From an archaeon (GTDB lineage: Archaea > Thermoproteota > Nitrososphaeria > Nitrososphaerales > CADDZS01): a stretch of 41,030 bases of DNA. Below the pieces are notes generated by a model. It did no database searches. It saw nothing but the letters and a program-made list of their open reading frames with translations, and was not told where the DNA came from. Positions within the stretch are counted from its first letter, which is position 1, and each line of letters begins with the position of its first letter. Below, one piece after another: positions 16,093 to 24,834 of this stretch. The translations under genes were made by a program, and so were the position numbers. The stretch lies in contig JAKAPU010000005.1 in NCBI GenBank assembly GCA_021806865.1, forward strand, positions 1-41,030. Reading direction: 5' to 3'.

Positions 16093-16901
16093 GATGATAT
16101 GACCGTCCCATGTTCAGAGAGCGCACTTTGCAGAGGATGACTCTTCAACCCTGAAGCAATTATAGATCGTCTCGCGCCCATTTCAACTGCTTCTACGGCT
16201 GCGATAATTTTCTTGTCCATGCCAGAACCAATCTTCGGCAGTGCGTTCCTTGCCTCTGTAGTCGTCAATTTTGGAACCACTCTACCATCCAGAAAAAGCC
16301 CTTCAGTGTCGGTCAAGAAGACAGTTGAATCTGCTTTCATCGCGCCTGCTATGTGAGAGCAGGCTCTGTCTCCGTCGACATTCAGAAGATCCCATTCTTC
16401 GCTCGCAGCCACTGGAGACACGATCGGCACAATTCCCTTTTCAAGTAGCAAGTCCAGAAAGCTCGTGTTGACCTCGCTTATCTTTCCAGTATAACCTCCG
16501 TCAATTGCAAGTTTCCGACCTCTGTCGTCGATGACTATGAGTTTCTTCTTCCTTGCTGCTCTAAGTAGAGCACCATCCATCCCTGTAAGTGAAGCTGCGT
16601 TGATTCCGCTTTTCTGTAATGTCTGCACGATTTGTTTTGCTAGCAAGCCAGACATCACCATGGTGAATATTTCTGAAGTCTCCTTGTCAGTGTATCTACT
16701 CTTGATACCCTCTGGCGAAGTTATGAACCGCTGTTTCTTGCCTAACTTTTCAGCCATTTCTGTAACCTGATCGCCCCCGCCATGGACAAGCACTATCCTA
16801 GAGCCAATTGCAAGAATGCTCTTTATGTCGTCTATGATCGACGGATCCACGCCATCAATCACACTTCCTCCTATCTTGCAGACAATTATCGAAGAGCTCA
16901 T
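16089..16901 (-). CDS. lysZ: [LysW]-aminoadipate kinase
   Basis: This 270-residue member of the amino-acid kinase (ArgB) family phosphorylates the side-chain carboxylate of LysW-bound aminoadipate. N-terminal KIGGSV and LVHGGGDQV bind phosphates. The middle YTDKETSEIFTMVMSGLLAK segment is typical of archaeal LysZ/ArgB, and the C-terminal DTEGLF, GSGMDKKI segments bind nucleotide. The start overlaps the lysY stop by four bases. Without the context, N-acetylglutamate kinase would be the alternative. Confidence 0.92.
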   Translation of the reverse strand: MSSSIIVCKIGGSVIDGVDPSIIDDIKSILAIGSRIVLVHGGGDQVTEMAEKLGKKQRFITSPEGIKSRYTDKETSEIFTMVMSGLLAKQIVQTLQKSGINAASLTGMDGALLRAARKKKLIVIDDRGRKLAIDGGYTGKISEVNTSFLDLLLEKGIVPIVSPVAASEEWDLLNVDGDRACSHIAGAMKADSTVFLTDTEGLFLDGRVVPKLTTTEARNALPKIGSGMDKKIIAAVEAVEMGARRSIIASGLKSHPLQSALSEHGTVISS

Positions 16902-17962
16902 ACCGGATGCAGTCCTGGGAATGTCAATCCCGCTCTTTCATCAAAATCTAACATTAAATTCATGCACTGGATCCCATTTCCTGCGGCACCCTTCATCAGG
17001 TTGTCAGTAGCGCTCAAGATCAGGAGCCTGTTGAGTCTCTCGTCGATCTCAAATCCGATATCACAGAAATTTGCCCCGGCAAGATATTTGGGATCTGGAT
17101 ACTTTGCTAGACCTTTCTTGTCTTTGACATACCTCACAAATGGTGCAGTTTGGTAAAAGTCACGTAATGCCTTCCAGACTTTTGGAGTTTCGAGTTTATC
17201 CCTCCCATAAGTGTGAATTGTGCATAAAATGCCTCGCACCATGTTGATTGCGTGAGGGGTCATAGAGACCTTAACACTTCGTCCTGCAAACTGTGAAATC
17301 TCTTGCTCGATTTCGGCCGTGTGCCTATGGTCAACGGGCTTGTACGGACGAATCACTCCATATCGCTCGGCGTGATGAGTTCCCATTGTTGGCTTTGTAC
17401 CACCACCAGAGCTTCCGATCTTGGAATCAACTACTATGTGATCCAAATCTATCATCCCTGATTTCGCAAATGGTGCAAGAGCTAAAATGCTAGTTACAGC
17501 CATACAACCTGGATTTGCCACCAATTGGGCGCTCTTTATCTCCTTGCGGTAAATCTCGGGTATACCGAGAGGAGTACTTGCAAGCATCTCTGGATGAGGA
17601 TGGTTGTAGTGATACCAGTGTTCGTATGCCTTTGGATCACGAAGTCTGAAATCGGCGCTCATGTCCACAATCTTCAATCCTGTTTTTACAAGATCAGGAA
17701 CCATCCTCACAGCCGAGCCGTGTGGAACTGCTGTGAACAAAAAGTCACAGTTGTTAGTTAGAGCATCTATGCTTGGTGCTACAAACCTGAGCTCCGTAAA
17801 AGATTTCAGGTTCGGATGAACTCGGTAAACCACCTCGCCATTATACTGCTTTGATGTTGCCACGGTAACACTGACATTTGGGTGATTCACCAAGATCCTG
17901 AAGAGCTCTCCACCGACGTAACCAGACGCACCCACAATGCCAACGCGTATCTTATCAGACAT
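16898..17962 (-). CDS. lysY: [LysW]-aminoadipyl-phosphate reductase
   Basis: This 354-residue protein of the ArgC/LysY family reduces the acyl phosphate on LysW to the semialdehyde with NADPH. The Rossmann start GIVGASGYVGGEL is at about 8-20, the catalytic Cys in NPGCMAV at about 153, and the SKIGSSGGGTKPT substrate region and catalytic His (HTAEIEQE) follow. The C-terminal DNLMKGAAGNGIQCMN is typical. It is the first gene of the lysine cluster. A TATA-like TAAGTTTAAAC about 40 bases upstream is the likely promoter. Confidence 0.92.
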   Translation of the reverse strand: MSDKIRVGIVGASGYVGGELFRILVNHPNVSVTVATSKQYNGEVVYRVHPNLKSFTELRFVAPSIDALTNNCDFLFTAVPHGSAVRMVPDLVKTGLKIVDMSADFRLRDPKAYEHWYHYNHPHPEMLASTPLGIPEIYRKEIKSAQLVANPGCMAVTSILALAPFAKSGMIDLDHIVVDSKIGSSGGGTKPTMGTHHAERYGVIRPYKPVDHRHTAEIEQEISQFAGRSVKVSMTPHAINMVRGILCTIHTYGRDKLETPKVWKALRDFYQTAPFVRYVKDKKGLAKYPDPKYLAGANFCDIGFEIDERLNRLLILSATDNLMKGAAGNGIQCMNLMLDFDERAGLTFPGLHPV

Positions 17963-17999
17963 TTCTTCGACGTTCTCGCCGGTCTTATGTTCGAATACC

Positions 18000-18010
18000 G
18001 TTTAAACTTA
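18000..18010 (-). promoter_or_regulatory. Promoter of the lysY-lysZ-lysJ-lysM block
   Basis: TAAGTTTAAAC on the minus strand lies about 40 bases before the lysY ATG. The remaining 190 bases up to the VOC gene at 18208 hold no gene that I can support. Confidence 0.45.
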
Positions 18011-18207
18011 ACTCCAACCAACCGAGACCGTGAGAGCGCACGTGCGAAAATCGAACATGCGCCTGCCTTGGAAAACCTACGCTTCTTTGCCCAAACTTTC
18101 CTACCTGTCCGACCAAGTTGCTTGCATCAATTCAGAAATCTAGTGGCGTCGTAGTACGTTAATTCAAAATCCAAAGCCACCTTGAGCCATCAGATAACTG
18201 TAATATC

Positions 18208-18618
18208 ATGCTTTTTCGATCATCGAATGCGATCAATTTGAAGATAGCACATGCTTCGATCACGGTGAAAAGCATGGAAGAATCGATTGATTTCTACTGC
18301 AACAAGCTTGGATTGTATCTTGCCAGCAGGAGAGAAATACCAGAGAATAGAGCAGAGATAGCATTTGTCGAAGGCGAAGACAAGAGCAATCTTGCTCTCG
18401 AATTGACCTTCTGGAAAGACAAGAAAGACTGGATCGATGGCGATCAGCTCGATCATATCGCATTTTTGGTCGACGATGTTCAGAGATCTGTAGACGAATT
18501 CAGGAAAAAGGGGGTAGAAGTGGCAAAGGAGCCGTACTCGCTTAGCGGATCGAAGCGCAGGATTGCTTTCATAAAGGATCCTAACGGAATATGGCTGGAA
18601 CTGATCCAGCGTACATAG
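18208..18618 (+). CDS. Glyoxalase/VOC superfamily protein
   Basis: This 136-residue protein contains two beta-alpha-beta-beta-beta repeats of the vicinal oxygen chelate fold. Likely metal ligands are His15 (IAHASITV), Glu65 (LALELTF), His83 (LDHIAFLV) and Glu131 (IWLELIQ), the spacing of lactoylglutathione-lyase-like members. The SMEESIDFYCNKLG segment is typical. Metal binding is therefore supported, but the substrate (methylglyoxal adduct, methylmalonyl-CoA-type or other) cannot be read from sequence. Nothing next to it points to a pathway; it is convergent with a small zinc protein two bases away. Confidence 0.85.
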   Translation: MLFRSSNAINLKIAHASITVKSMEESIDFYCNKLGLYLASRREIPENRAEIAFVEGEDKSNLALELTFWKDKKDWIDGDQLDHIAFLVDDVQRSVDEFRKKGVEVAKEPYSLSGSKRRIAFIKDPNGIWLELIQRT

Positions 18619-18620
18619 GC

Positions 18621-18875
18621 CTACTTGGATTTCTTGTCTTCAGAGTAATCGCACTTGAATGCTTCTCCGATTCCACCATTTTCAAATACGCTCTTGGGTA
18701 TGTAGTGAAACTTTAGTCCGCGATTTCCAAGCTCAAGTGCCGTTTTTTCGCTCGCTGCAAACCAGCAGGAGTCAGGCTCAAAATAGCACAATATGCCGTG
18801 GCTCTCATCTAGACAAACATGAACTAGATTCTCTTGTGAATAGAACATGGCCTGGCCACACATCGCGCACTTCAT
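18621..18875 (-). CDS. Small Cys-rich protein, probable zinc binder
   Basis: This 84-residue protein begins MKCAMCGQAM. It has a CxxC pair at 3/6 and further cysteines at about 21, 30 and 37, with a His-rich middle, consistent with one zinc site. The frame is open to 19058, but the extra 61 residues would overlap the start of the divergent regulator gene and its promoter, so I use the ATG at 18875. No family is recognised. Confidence 0.6.
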   Translation of the reverse strand: MKCAMCGQAMFYSQENLVHVCLDESHGILCYFEPDSCWFAASEKTALELGNRGLKFHYIPKSVFENGGIGEAFKCDYSEDKKSK

Positions 18876-19016
18876 CTCGTGAGAGTTGAACTCCGGAATC
18901 GTTGACTCTGCCAAGTTGCCTAGTTTCGAGAATGTTACAAATCTAACTAGCAGAAAAATCATTCGGAGACCTAGCGCTATAGTTTGGCAAGTGTCTAGTC
19001 CAGCCCCATAAAGAGA

Positions 19017-19024
19017 GATATAAT
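19017..19024 (+). promoter_or_regulatory. TATA box for the DUF4443-like regulator gene
   Basis: GATATAAT is centred 26 to 27 bases before the ATG at 19047. This distance favours the ATG as a leaderless start over the TTG one codon upstream. Confidence 0.5.
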
Positions 19025-19046
19025 CCCCACTGGTAGACGTCAGTTG

Positions 19047-19661
19047 ATGCGTATTCACAAGCTCGATCAGGTTCTAGCGAGAGATTACAAAGGACCGCGG
19101 GCGCACTTTTCGCAGGCTGATGTCCTCAAGTCAATTGTTCTCATCGGCGAAAGTGAGAGACTAGGTCGGGCGAAATTATCAAGTCTTCTCGATCTTGGCG
19201 TTGGGGAGATAAGAACACTGATCAAGAGACTAAAGGACAGCGGACTGATTCGGGTGAGCGCAGGTGGGTGTGAGCTGTCCGAGCTCGGTAAGAAGAACTA
19301 CGCCACAATAAAGAAGGTCGTTTACTGGAGGTCGTCAGTTCATGGCGAATCTTTGGGAATTGGCAAATATTGTTGGGCTTTTGTGATCAGAGGAAAAACA
19401 TCCAAAGTGAAAATGGGAATCGAACAGCGTGATGCTGCCATAAAGGCAGGCGCAAGTGGCGTCATCACAGTGATTTTCTCGCATAACAGATTTCTCATTC
19501 CAGTTGAAGGAACTGATTGCGAGGCATCTAGACCTTCCGAACCCTGGATAACAGTGAGAGAATCGGGGCTTCGTGAGGGCGATGTAGTCGTTGTGAGCGG
19601 CGCAGCGGATTCGTTAACCGCGGAAAATGGTGGCTGGTCAGCCTCGATGACACTTCTCTAG
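19047..19661 (+). CDS. Winged-helix protein with C-terminal DUF4443-like domain
   Basis: This 204-residue protein starts with a helix-turn-helix region (about 25-90) containing LSSLLDLGVGEIRTLIKRL followed by the wing SGLIRVSAGGCELSELGK. The second half (about 105-200) forms an alpha/beta domain with GASGVITVIF and VVVVSGAADS. This matches, as far as I can judge, the archaeal DUF4443 arrangement, in which a DNA-binding domain is coupled to a putative ligand domain. The start follows from the TATA spacing. It is probably a transcription regulator; its targets are unknown. Confidence 0.65.
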   Translation: MRIHKLDQVLARDYKGPRAHFSQADVLKSIVLIGESERLGRAKLSSLLDLGVGEIRTLIKRLKDSGLIRVSAGGCELSELGKKNYATIKKVVYWRSSVHGESLGIGKYCWAFVIRGKTSKVKMGIEQRDAAIKAGASGVITVIFSHNRFLIPVEGTDCEASRPSEPWITVRESGLREGDVVVVSGAADSLTAENGGWSASMTLL

Positions 19662-19822
19662 TCGTTGCAGGCGCCTCGATGATTTTGGTGAAATCAAGTA
19701 TGGTCAAACTGGTTTCTGGCAGAACTGAAAACTCTCTAGTACTAGACTCATGGCTGGCCTTCTACGACTAGCTGTTCCTATGTTACGGAGATTAGTCTGT
19801 AACCTGCTGTCAAAATGTGATT

Positions 19823-20389
19823 CTAGATCGAATTTGCCCCAATCACCATCATCACGACGACGATAACTAGCATAACAGAGACGATCCTGGTTCCATTCTT
19901 CAGAGATTCGGCCGCCTTCTCAATTTCAAGGCTAGTATCATCATCCGCGATAGTCAGATTCTCTGTCTTTTGTAGCAGTTTAGACAGTTTGTTTGACACA
20001 GGCTGCAATGATGCGAAAGTTATCATCGCAGCGGAGAAACCCAAAAACGCTCCAAGCAGCAGAGAGATCAATGACCACTGCCTCGGAAACATGCTCTGAT
20101 CCATTGATCCTACGTACGCCAATGTCAGGATACCAGCAGAAATCGTGACAACGGCGCTGACAAGCATGTATCCGATGAGTTTTGGCACCAAGTTCAACAT
20201 TATCTCTCTTCGTGTGCCAGTGCTTATTCTAGAGATTGCAGGAGTCAAGACGGAGCTTGTCAGTAATGCAGACCCCATCCAAGTCACTACTGCACCGATG
20301 TGAAACAGGAGAAAGATTCCCAGATCGAGATTCGCCAATTCTTTAGATCTGGAAGAGCCGAAATTTCCTGAATAGATTAGCTTTGGCAT
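19823..20389 (-). CDS. Four-helix membrane protein of unknown function
   Basis: This 188-residue protein has hydrophobic spans at about 23-45, 68-92, 103-128 and 167-185. The first span contains FLLFHIGAVVTWMGSALL, in which a His and Trp-Met-Gly near the membrane face resemble CopD/DUF2269-like helical proteins that sometimes bind haem or copper. The acidic loop at about 145-160 carries DDDTSLEIEKAAES. No certain family is assigned. It is divergent from the HExxH protein at 20473 with 83 bases between them. Confidence 0.65.
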   Translation of the reverse strand: MPKLIYSGNFGSSRSKELANLDLGIFLLFHIGAVVTWMGSALLTSSVLTPAISRISTGTRREIMLNLVPKLIGYMLVSAVVTISAGILTLAYVGSMDQSMFPRQWSLISLLLGAFLGFSAAMITFASLQPVSNKLSKLLQKTENLTIADDDTSLEIEKAAESLKNGTRIVSVMLVIVVVMMVIGANSI

Positions 20390-20472
20390 TCGACAGGAAA
20401 GAAAGCATATTCGAGTGCCAAGGAGCCGAAAGGCACTAAATGAGCCACTGGGTTGCTATCTCTTTCCACTGA

Positions 20473-21006
20473 ATGTTGTTCAACGTTCAACCACTGAGAT
20501 ATACGGTCGCAGAATCGAAAATTTCGATTGCCACGAGAGTTGCGGAGCTTGAACCCGTAATGGCAATGATATTCTCGGAGCTTTCTGGCTTCTCCTTGCG
20601 TATTGTCGATTCGCGATCCTCGTGGCACGTCGCAAGCTACGACTGGAGGTATTGGAGGATAGAGTTGAACTATTCCTACTTTGCCAGAGATTCGTACAAC
20701 ACCCTGCCTTTCGTCTTGGCTCACGAGACCGTACATGCTGTACAATGGCTCACCAGTCGAATTCTCCGCGGAGAAAGATCTGCTGACGTGTACGTGCTAT
20801 CGCGGTTGCCAACGGAGTTGTACCCTTGCAAGAAAGCATTCTACGTCAAAGTGCCCAAAAATCTTCTGCTTACGAATTCTGACCTTGTCAAGCAGATTGC
20901 ACAAGAATCCATTCTCATGCGCGAGCAAGGTTTTCGTCGCTACATAGCGTGGTTTGAATCAGAGCTGAAAAAGCAAAGTAATGAACTTGCGCGCAAATCA
21001 GAGTGA
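20473..21006 (+). CDS. HExxH putative metalloprotease
   Basis: This 177-residue protein carries the zinc-protease motif in FVLAHETVHAVQW (His84, Glu85, His88). Downstream RGERSADVYVLSRLP offers Glu and Asp residues as possible third ligands, as in small gluzincin or SprT-like proteins. No signal peptide or membrane span is seen, so it is probably cytoplasmic. The C-terminus is Lys/Glu-rich. I do not recognise the family, and it could be a metal-binding protein without protease activity. Confidence 0.65.
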   Translation: MLFNVQPLRYTVAESKISIATRVAELEPVMAMIFSELSGFSLRIVDSRSSWHVASYDWRYWRIELNYSYFARDSYNTLPFVLAHETVHAVQWLTSRILRGERSADVYVLSRLPTELYPCKKAFYVKVPKNLLLTNSDLVKQIAQESILMREQGFRRYIAWFESELKKQSNELARKSE

Positions 21007-21097
21007 TAGTCTTCAATTTTCGATATCGGATCATAGTAAAGATCTCAAAGCATAAAGAGACCGTTCGGTCGATTCTTGGAGCGATCAGGGATAGATC

Positions 21098-22416
21098 TTG
21101 GACTTCGAGAAGCGTTATGACATAATCATCATCGGTGCAGGAGTCCTTGGAGCAGCATCGGCATATCATCTGATGAAGAACAATCCTTCCAAGAAAATCT
21201 CGTCATAGATCGATACTCTGGACCTGCAAATGGAAACACCGGAAGGAGTAACGCAATGTTCAGAAACACTTTCACCTCAGAAGACAACCAACGACTTTCT
21301 GATTGTTCCATCGACTTCTATCTGGACGTCCAAGACTCCTCCGCAGACATCGGGATCAAACAGACCGGCTACCTATGGCTCCTGAGCGAGAAGCAACTTT
21401 CCCTGAACGCACGACACATCTCAAAAATGATTGAAGGCGAGCTTGCAGTCAAAGTACTCGACAAGCGCGCCTTGTCCGAGGCACTCCCATCACTCTCGTT
21501 CGAACCCAAATCAGAAGAGTCGAAGATAATGCGCCTCGAAAACATCAAAGGCGGAGTCTTCGGAGCAAAGTGCTGTCGTCTGGACCCTGTCAGAGTCACA
21601 GAATGTTATCTGACATTGTTTGAGAAACTCGGTGGAAAGGTTTCTTTCAACACCAGTGCAGAGAGATTGTTGGTTGAACCAAGCGAGATCCTTGGAATAG
21701 AAGGGGAACCCTTCGTATGGCAGGATGCACGCATAGTTGGAGTGAACGTTCGAGGTTCAATCAATGGCGAGATTCGCTCGGACATTGCGGTGATTGCTTC
21801 AGGTGCTTGGAACAACGAGCTATTGGAAAAGGTCGGAATCGATGGCCATGTCAAAGCAAAGAAGAGACAGAAGTTCAAGATTGCTGCAAGGGCCGATGAC
21901 AAGTTGACGCGACTGATGCAAAACAGCAGCTTCAACGCGCTTCACACACTTCCGTTTGTGATCTTACCAACCTCGGGATGTTTTCTCAAAGCGATATCGG
22001 AGAGCAGAGAGTTCTGGGTTGCCTGTGATGACGATTTCAATCGGGAATTCATCAACATTCCTTCGCATGAATTGGACGATTACAGGGCCGAGCCCGAGTA
22101 CTATTCGAGCAACGTCAACCCAATACTGAAAGAATACTTTCCAGAATTCAACGGCAAGAAGCCCAGCAGCATGTGGGCGGGTCTGTATTCGTACAACACG
22201 CTTGACAACATGCCCTATATCTTTTCCGAAAGAGGCGCGATTGTGGTGAGAGGAGACAGCGGGAGCGGAATAATGAAAGGCGATTCGCTTGGAAGAATCG
22301 TCGCCTCTGTATACTCTGGTTCCTCTGAAGCAGAATTGTACGGAGGAAGATACTACGCATGCGACAAACTTGGATTCGAGCGAAGAAGTGTAGAAAGGGA
22401 GGAGTGGGTAATCTGA
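21098..22416 (+). pseudogene. FAD-dependent oxidoreductase (DAO family), frameshifted
   Basis: The first 35 codons from a TTG at 21098 encode the FAD-binding start YDIIIIGAGVLGAASAYHLMK. Translation then hits TAG at 21206. The rest of the protein is in another frame: its continuation, LVIDRYSGPANGNTGRSNAMF, begins at 21199 and runs to 22416. One missing base near 21196-21199, after an AAAA run, explains the break. The remaining part has the features of glycine/sarcosine/amino-acid oxidases, including VIASGAWNN in the middle and GDSGSGIMKGDSLGRI near the C-terminus. The substrate is not predictable. The long downstream frame, with no other damage, leaves a sequencing error or very recent mutation equally possible. 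Confidence 0.75.
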
Positions 22417-22420
22417 TAGG

Positions 22421-23443
22421 CTACCCTTTCACACTTTCATACACTTTGTTGCAACTTGCTATCAGGGGACCTAGCTCTCCAGGCGGATATGCTTGAGCCG
22501 CATCGCTAAGAGCTTCGTTTGGTCTGTCGTGAACCTCCACCATCAGTCCGCTTGCACCACAGGCTATAGCAGCTAGACTCATCGGCAGTATCAAGTCCCG
22601 CCTACCTGTTGCATGACTGGGGTCCGCAATCACCGGAAAAGGAGTTTCCTTTTTCAAAACAGGGACGGCATTCAGATCAAATGTGTATCTGGTCTGAGGC
22701 CGGAAAGATCCTCCAAGTGGCAATATACCCCTCTCGCACAAAATCACGTTCTTGTTTTTGCTTGCCACTATTCGCTCGGCAAATCCCAAATACTCGTCGA
22801 TCTGTGCAGAGAAACTTCTCTTGAGCAGCACTGGTTTGCCAGTCTTCGCGGCCGCTTCAATCAAGTCCTGATTGTACATGTTTCTGGCACCAATTTGAAG
22901 CGCGTCTGAGTGTTTTGCTACAGTTCTTACGTCAAGTTCGCTACGCACTTCGGTGATGGTTGGAATGCCCAAATCTTTTCCGACTGCATACAGGTGTTTC
23001 AATCCCTCCAGACCGAGCCCCTGAAAGGAATGGACAGATGTCCTGGGTTTGAAGGCGCCACCTCTCAATATGTTTGCACCCGATTCTTTCACTTTCTTTG
23101 CGATTCTGACTAACTGTTCATAACTTTCTATGGAGCAAGGCCCAGCGATGTAAACGGGTGGATTCTCTCCGCCGATCGGGACATCTCCAACTTTGACGAC
23201 AACATCCTTCTGAATGTATTGGCGGCTTACAAGTCTGTAGGGAACTTGAATTGTGACTGTATCCTGCACTCCAGGCATCATCTTTATTTGATCTAGGGCG
23301 ACTTTTTTCTCATCGCCGATGATACCGATGACTTTCTGGAATTCGCCATGCATGATGTCGGTCTTTAGTCCGTGTGATTCTATGACTCGCAACACCGCCT
23401 TGAGTTGTTGCGTCGTGGCGCTTGGTTTCATAATGACGCTCAT
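22421..23443 (-). CDS. aroF: 3-deoxy-7-phosphoheptulonate synthase, type I-beta with N-terminal regulatory domain
   Basis: This 340-residue enzyme condenses phosphoenolpyruvate and erythrose-4-phosphate, opening the shikimate pathway. The first 75 residues form a ferredoxin-like ACT-type domain, as in the Thermotoga-like enzymes controlled by Tyr or Phe. The catalytic TIM barrel follows, with AGPCSIES (about 100-107), RGGAFKPRTS, QIGARNMYNQ, LLKR and ADPSHATGRR (about 273-282). The ATG is preceded by AAGGAGGT at ideal spacing, the best Shine-Dalgarno in the window. No other aromatic-pathway gene is adjacent. KDO8P synthase is excluded by the N-terminal domain and motif order. Confidence 0.93.
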   Translation of the reverse strand: MSVIMKPSATTQQLKAVLRVIESHGLKTDIMHGEFQKVIGIIGDEKKVALDQIKMMPGVQDTVTIQVPYRLVSRQYIQKDVVVKVGDVPIGGENPPVYIAGPCSIESYEQLVRIAKKVKESGANILRGGAFKPRTSVHSFQGLGLEGLKHLYAVGKDLGIPTITEVRSELDVRTVAKHSDALQIGARNMYNQDLIEAAAKTGKPVLLKRSFSAQIDEYLGFAERIVASKNKNVILCERGILPLGGSFRPQTRYTFDLNAVPVLKKETPFPVIADPSHATGRRDLILPMSLAAIACGASGLMVEVHDRPNEALSDAAQAYPPGELGPLIASCNKVYESVKG

Positions 23444-23451
23444 TGTTTAAA

Positions 23452-23459
23452 CCTCCTTC
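23452..23459 (-). promoter_or_regulatory. aroF: Strong Shine-Dalgarno of the DAHP synthase gene
   Basis: GAAGGAGG lies about eight bases before the ATG at 23443. Most other first genes in the window look leaderless, so this one is probably expressed from a transcript with a true 5' leader. Confidence 0.7.
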
Positions 23460-23575
23460 AAATTTCCACCACTTCCTCTTCGATTGTGGAGACTACAGAG
23501 CAGAAGATCTGCACTAGTCCATTTCTTTGATATGCACAAGTAAGCAAGTTCAGTTTCTTTAGGAGTTGGCCCTAC

Positions 23576-23620
23576 GCGGGCATAGTAAATTGGTAGGACA
23601 TCACTTTGAACCAAAACGCA
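23576..23620 (+). other. tRNA 5'-half-like fragment
   Basis: GCGGGCATAG, then a D-loop-like AATTGGTA, GGACA and a stretch with CTTTGAA resemble the first half of a tRNA, with TTG in the anticodon place. One D-stem pair is mismatched, and no T arm or matching 3' acceptor follows within 100 bases. The rest of the 290-base gap between the DAHP synthase gene and the luciferase-like pseudogene (23444-23733) shows nothing further. Confidence 0.3.
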
Positions 23621-23733
23621 GTGCGCTGATATTCAATTTAAGTGATGCGGCGACCCTCTGTTCTTCTAAAATATCGAGCTATTGCAAGACTTTTTACGAA
23701 GGATTCTGCTAATGCTCTCAAGAGATCTGAAGT

Positions 23734-24553
23734 TTGCGCTTCGCAGTTGTAGTCAACGCATCGCATGGAGTGAGAAACATCATTCAAGCAGCGCAGCGTG
23801 CCGAAGACAGCGGACTTGACTACTTCTCGACGGATCACTACATGACCCCTTCGAGTAATGCAGGAGTTGATGCATGGTCGACTCTTGCAGCTGTAGCGGC
23901 AATCACCAATCGCATTCGAATCGGCACCTGCGTAACCCCTGTGACTTTCAGGCCCCCCCGCTCAACTCGCGAAAATCGTTGCGACTGTGGACCACATTTC
24001 TGATAGCAGAGTCATGCTAGGTGTCGAAGCTGGGTAAAGTAATTCGGAATTTCTCGCATTCAGTGAATGGGAAGAGGATGTGAAGACTCGTTTTTCCAAA
24101 GCTAAAGAAGCGTTGAAACTGATCCATGAGCCCTGGAATAGACAAGAGCCCTTTGATTTTGAAGGCAAGTTCTACAAGGCAAAAGGTGCCGTTCTGGAGC
24201 CAAAGTCCATACAAACACCTCATGTTCCACTTTGGTTTGGGACTCAAGGACATTCGATGCTTAAACTCGCGTCAGAGTATGCAGAAGGCTGGCTTCCACC
24301 CGTACCTGGAATTGCTCCAGAAGAGTATGAACGTCTGGTGATATTCTTCCGGAATGAAGAGAAAGTCAATCTTACTAGGAAGGCACCGGTAGTCGTGGCT
24401 TGCAATGGCACTCTGCCTGAACTCAAATCAAACAAGATAGAGCAGTTCAAACAATTGGGCTGCCAAGTAGTGCTCTTGGTTAGATCTACAAGGAGCACGC
24501 TGAATGAAGATATCACGAGTTTCTCGAAGGAAGTTGCCAGATCGTACTCCTGA
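23734..24553 (+). pseudogene. Luciferase-like (LLM, F420-type) oxidoreductase, decayed
   Basis: The frame from the TTG at 23734 gives MRFAVVV, then HGVRNIIQAAQRAEDSGLDY and RIGTCVTPVTFRPP, the N-terminal half of an LLM monooxygenase-like flavin/F420 enzyme. A run of seven Cs (23953-23959) shifts the frame. After removing one C the protein continues as AQLAKIVATVDHISDSRVMLGV. An in-frame TAA at 24035 then interrupts the GxGAGW-equivalent site. The C-terminal part (24080-24553) contains VPLWFGTQGHSMLKLASEYAEGW, typical of the family. Two independent lesions make real decay more likely than one read error. The ancestral function was probably a hydride transfer to F420 or a flavin. Confidence 0.78.
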
Positions 24554-24834
24554 AACAGGATAAGTTACTCAACCAAGCACTTTCACTGTTTTTCAATTCA
24601 AGGTCTGTGCAGTCCGTGAGCTGTTTAAGAGAAACCACGACTCATGTTGAACCAGCACTATTGTCAGTGAATAAATGGAGATCTTCGACGATGAATTTGA
24701 CCTTCTTGCACTCGTGGAACACTGAGAATAGCAGCGCGAAACCTCGCGAGACCGAAGCTCAGCTGTTTGCAAGAAGCCTCAGCTAGGTTTATCTCTACGC
24801 CATAAGCCACGAGCTCAGACTGAGCTCGGTATCC

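Noticed and set aside
18876..19058. 61-residue N-terminal extension of the small Cys-rich protein
   Set aside because: It would cross the promoter and start of the divergent regulator gene and contains no recognisable feature.
3888..23620. The two tRNA-like fragments as halves of one split tRNA
   Set aside because: The acceptor strands (GCGGGCA and CCTGCGC) do not pair, so they cannot come from one molecule.
24675..24725. Sixteen-codon ORF (MEIFDDEFDLL...) in the gap before the ThDP gene
   Set aside because: Too short, no promoter or ribosome site at its start, and no composition signal beyond acidity.
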